Positions 61,990 through 64,000 of a stretch of DNA of 64,000 nt are shown piece by piece. The notes below the pieces were generated by a model. That model was not told the origin of the DNA and made no database searches. It saw only the letters and a program-made list of their open reading frames with translations. The stretch's first letter is position 1, and every line of letters begins with the position of its first letter. The DNA is from Sinonovacula constricta (lineage: Eukaryota > Mollusca > Bivalvia > Cardiida > Solecurtidae): NCBI GenBank assembly GCA_007844125.1, contig CM017563.1:16755821-16819820 (forward strand), read 5' to 3'. Both the position numbers and the translations under genes were made by a program.

Positions 61990-63840
61990 AATAGAAAATA
62001 CTAATAAGCAAATAAGACATATCGTGTTGGCTTTAGTTGATGGTTTTATAAGAATTCGAACTTGTTGTAACAGTCTTGTGTTTTTTTAACCCAACTCACC
62101 ATGTTATACTTAAGTACAAAAAGTGATGTGGATATATAGTGTTTCTTAAACGGAATAACATACATGATTTGAAAAAAGATAAATCACGAAACATTATTTT
62201 TTTATGTTTTATTCATTTATTTGTTTATTTTATCCTTCACGCATTTTTTTATTTATTTCACAATAACATTTCGACGTCAACAAGACCTAATTCTAAAGTA
62301 GCAATTACTGCAGACTCTTACTTGGGAAGTATTAGGTGAAAGCTGGCTTATGCCCGATTCGCATTTCCCCTGAGATATCCGTAGAAACAATACAATCGTA
62401 CGGTTGTTGTAATGTTACAAACAATTACAATTTTCATAAAAAAGCTTTCAGTTATGCAGTCTTTTACAAGTATTTAAAAGATTCTCCCGACGGATTTAAC
62501 CCGTTTTATAATTGTTTCACGTTAGAGGATTGTTCCACTTTGACACAATGCTCTATATGAAGAAAAACAGCATGGCACATTGTGTAAACATAATTGAACG
62601 CATTCGAATGAATGCTCCATGACATTACGATGTCCATCAAAACTTAGATACCTCGCACGATTATTTATTATTTCGTATAGATGCATGGTCACTGCGTAGA
62701 AACTGTGCCTCGTATAGACCTGTTAAGCTGAAAAAAGCACAGGACAGAGGCACGCATATGCAGGTCAAATGTAACAGTTACAACGAAACATAAATAGAAA
62801 CCACAACAAATGCCACTTTGAAATGGTCATTCGACAAAAGATCAGGCTGGGGCGGCTGAGCCGGTTTTACAGAGCTCTGAACTGCTGAAGGGGTTTCTCA
62901 ATGCAATCAGGCATGCAGGGAATCAGATTTATTTTAATCAAAACTTTCCAACTGATGACATATACTTGGAGCTAAATTGTAACATGATTAAAAAGACAGA
63001 AGTGATTAACAGAATAACAACACACAACTCGTGATTGTAAAAGACGTGAAATATTTTAATCAAATACAAAATATATAAAAGAGATCAAGGGAAAATGATT
63101 GTAGCATTATCTTCTTGTGTAGAAGGAACTATAGCACCATAGTACAGTATACGTCAAAGGAAACTACATGATCACGAAAACAAAGGTATTTACATGCCAG
63201 TCCAATTTATAAGTTACAGCAAAAGTTGGACGAGACATTATAGAAAGTAGTGAAAACCCACCAGTTGCTTTGGCAAAAGGTCCGACTAGGTGGCTTAACT
63301 GTTTCAGAAAATGATTTAAGCTGCTTTCAAACTTATCACTATGTTAACTCAGAACAGGGCTCGATCTCAACAACGAGTAATATGCGACGGTATATAACGC
63401 CAAACTAAACTCTACTTTCCTAATATAATTATTATGAGAATAAGAAATGTCGTGTCCTTTTAATGTTTGTCTGAAAAATTCTGCTATGTTTTAGAACCGC
63501 ACATGTTAACAATTACCTTCAATAAAGATTAGTGATAATTTATTGCACAACATAACTTCCATAGAGAACAAGAACAAGAGAAGTATATTCCTTGATCTGG
63601 CATACCATTCCATGTTTAAATTTTCTTGTTTGTCTGAATTGTTCAACGAGTATTTTACTTTACGTATGCCCATATAAAATTAGTCTCGAGATATATTACA
63701 AACAATGGCAAAACATTATTAAAGTGTATTGTATTAAATCTAGTGTTGTTATGTTGTTGTATTTTTTTTAAAACGAAAATAAAAATCACTCGATATAGGT
63801 ATAAGTATGCAAACTAAATTTTAAATGTGAATAGTGATAA
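61990..63840. other. gene-free stretch
   Basis: No exon recognised. A weak tRNA-like pattern near 63,285-63,372 is not convincing. Confidence 0.4.
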
Positions 63841-63846
63841 AACACT

Positions 63847-63960
63847 GAGACGATCTATTACACAAATAGAGACGATATACCACACAATTAGAGACGATAC
63901 ATCACACAAATTGAGACGATACATCACACAAATCGAGACGATTTATCACACAAATCGATA
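63847..63960. repeat. 22-bp tandem minisatellite (five units)
   Basis: 'gagacgat' starts at 63,847, 63,869, 63,891, 63,913 and 63,935, exactly 22 bp apart, each followed by a variable '(a/t)tat(c/t)acacaaat' part. The last unit degrades into 'gataaaacag'. Repeats lie directly side by side with no unique spacers. Confidence 0.95.
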
Positions 63961-64000
63961 AAACAGAAACGTTTTCCACCTTAACATGTAAAACGAGCGC

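Noticed and set aside
63285..63372. tRNA-like sequence (TGGCTTAACTG and GGGCTCGATCTC)
   Set aside because: Box spacing is plausible, but arms do not pair convincingly and no second copy was seen in the window.
63847..63960. CRISPR-like array
   Set aside because: The repeats abut with no unique spacers and the DNA is eukaryotic; it is a minisatellite.

Overview
The window looks like nuclear DNA of an invertebrate animal, most likely a bivalve or other mollusc. It is AT-rich and gene-poor, has spliced exons with GT/AG boundaries, long introns, tRNA-derived SINE fragments, decayed LINE and Tigger/pogo transposon pieces, and many microsatellites. There are no bacterial-style operons, ribosome binding sites or CRISPR arrays. 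The species cannot be fixed from sequence alone. The mollusc call rests on the protein families (an orphan-GPCR-like cysteine-rich ectodomain and a furin/EGF-like cysteine-rich protein) and on the repeat types.

Three gene-like loci stand out, all on the minus strand. (1) 21,357 to 19,472: a signal-peptide exon spliced to one large exon of cysteine-rich furin-like/EGF-like repeats; the 3' end was not found. (2) 36,272 to 32,841: a three-exon gene for a cysteine-rich ectodomain resembling the extracellular part of molluscan Methuselah/secretin-like orphan receptors. Exons 2 and 3 are open and join in phase, but exon 1 carries an apparent one-base frameshift and no seven-helix region was found downstream. 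Decayed relatives of its exon 1 (54.6-54.87 kb) and exon 3 (38.65-38.92 kb) lie on the same strand, so this is a broken local gene family. (3) 61,986 to 59,522: pieces of a CAP-domain (CRISP/SCP-like) gene with uncertain joins.

The rest is repeat landscape. A segmental duplication in direct orientation pairs 2.94-6.43 kb with 42.2-47.15 kb. Both copies contain the same decayed retrotransposon RNase H tail, so the retroelement was there before the duplication; copy 2 carries extra segments. A 61-bp, almost perfect inverted repeat brackets 38,053-40,202 and encloses the exon 3 fragment. Diverged tandem duplications lie at 25.68-26.16, 31.53-32.62 and 37.52-38.05 kb. Degenerate minisatellites lie at 10.6-11.03, 55.62-56.06 and 63.85-63.96 kb. 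Two SINE families recur: one ending in GGGACGATAAACCCAA (30.1, 41.3, 46.5, 50.9, 60.3 kb) and one with a tRNA-like head (11.7, 26.7, 59.1 kb). A Tigger/pogo transposase fragment (17.95-18.45 kb) and a decayed L1-like reverse transcriptase (50.96-52.45 kb) are recognisable from scattered motifs in broken frames.

The loci do not form a pathway. The common thread is secreted or cell-surface cysteine-rich proteins, typical of expanded, fast-turnover mollusc families, in a repeat-rich region that appears to duplicate and break them.
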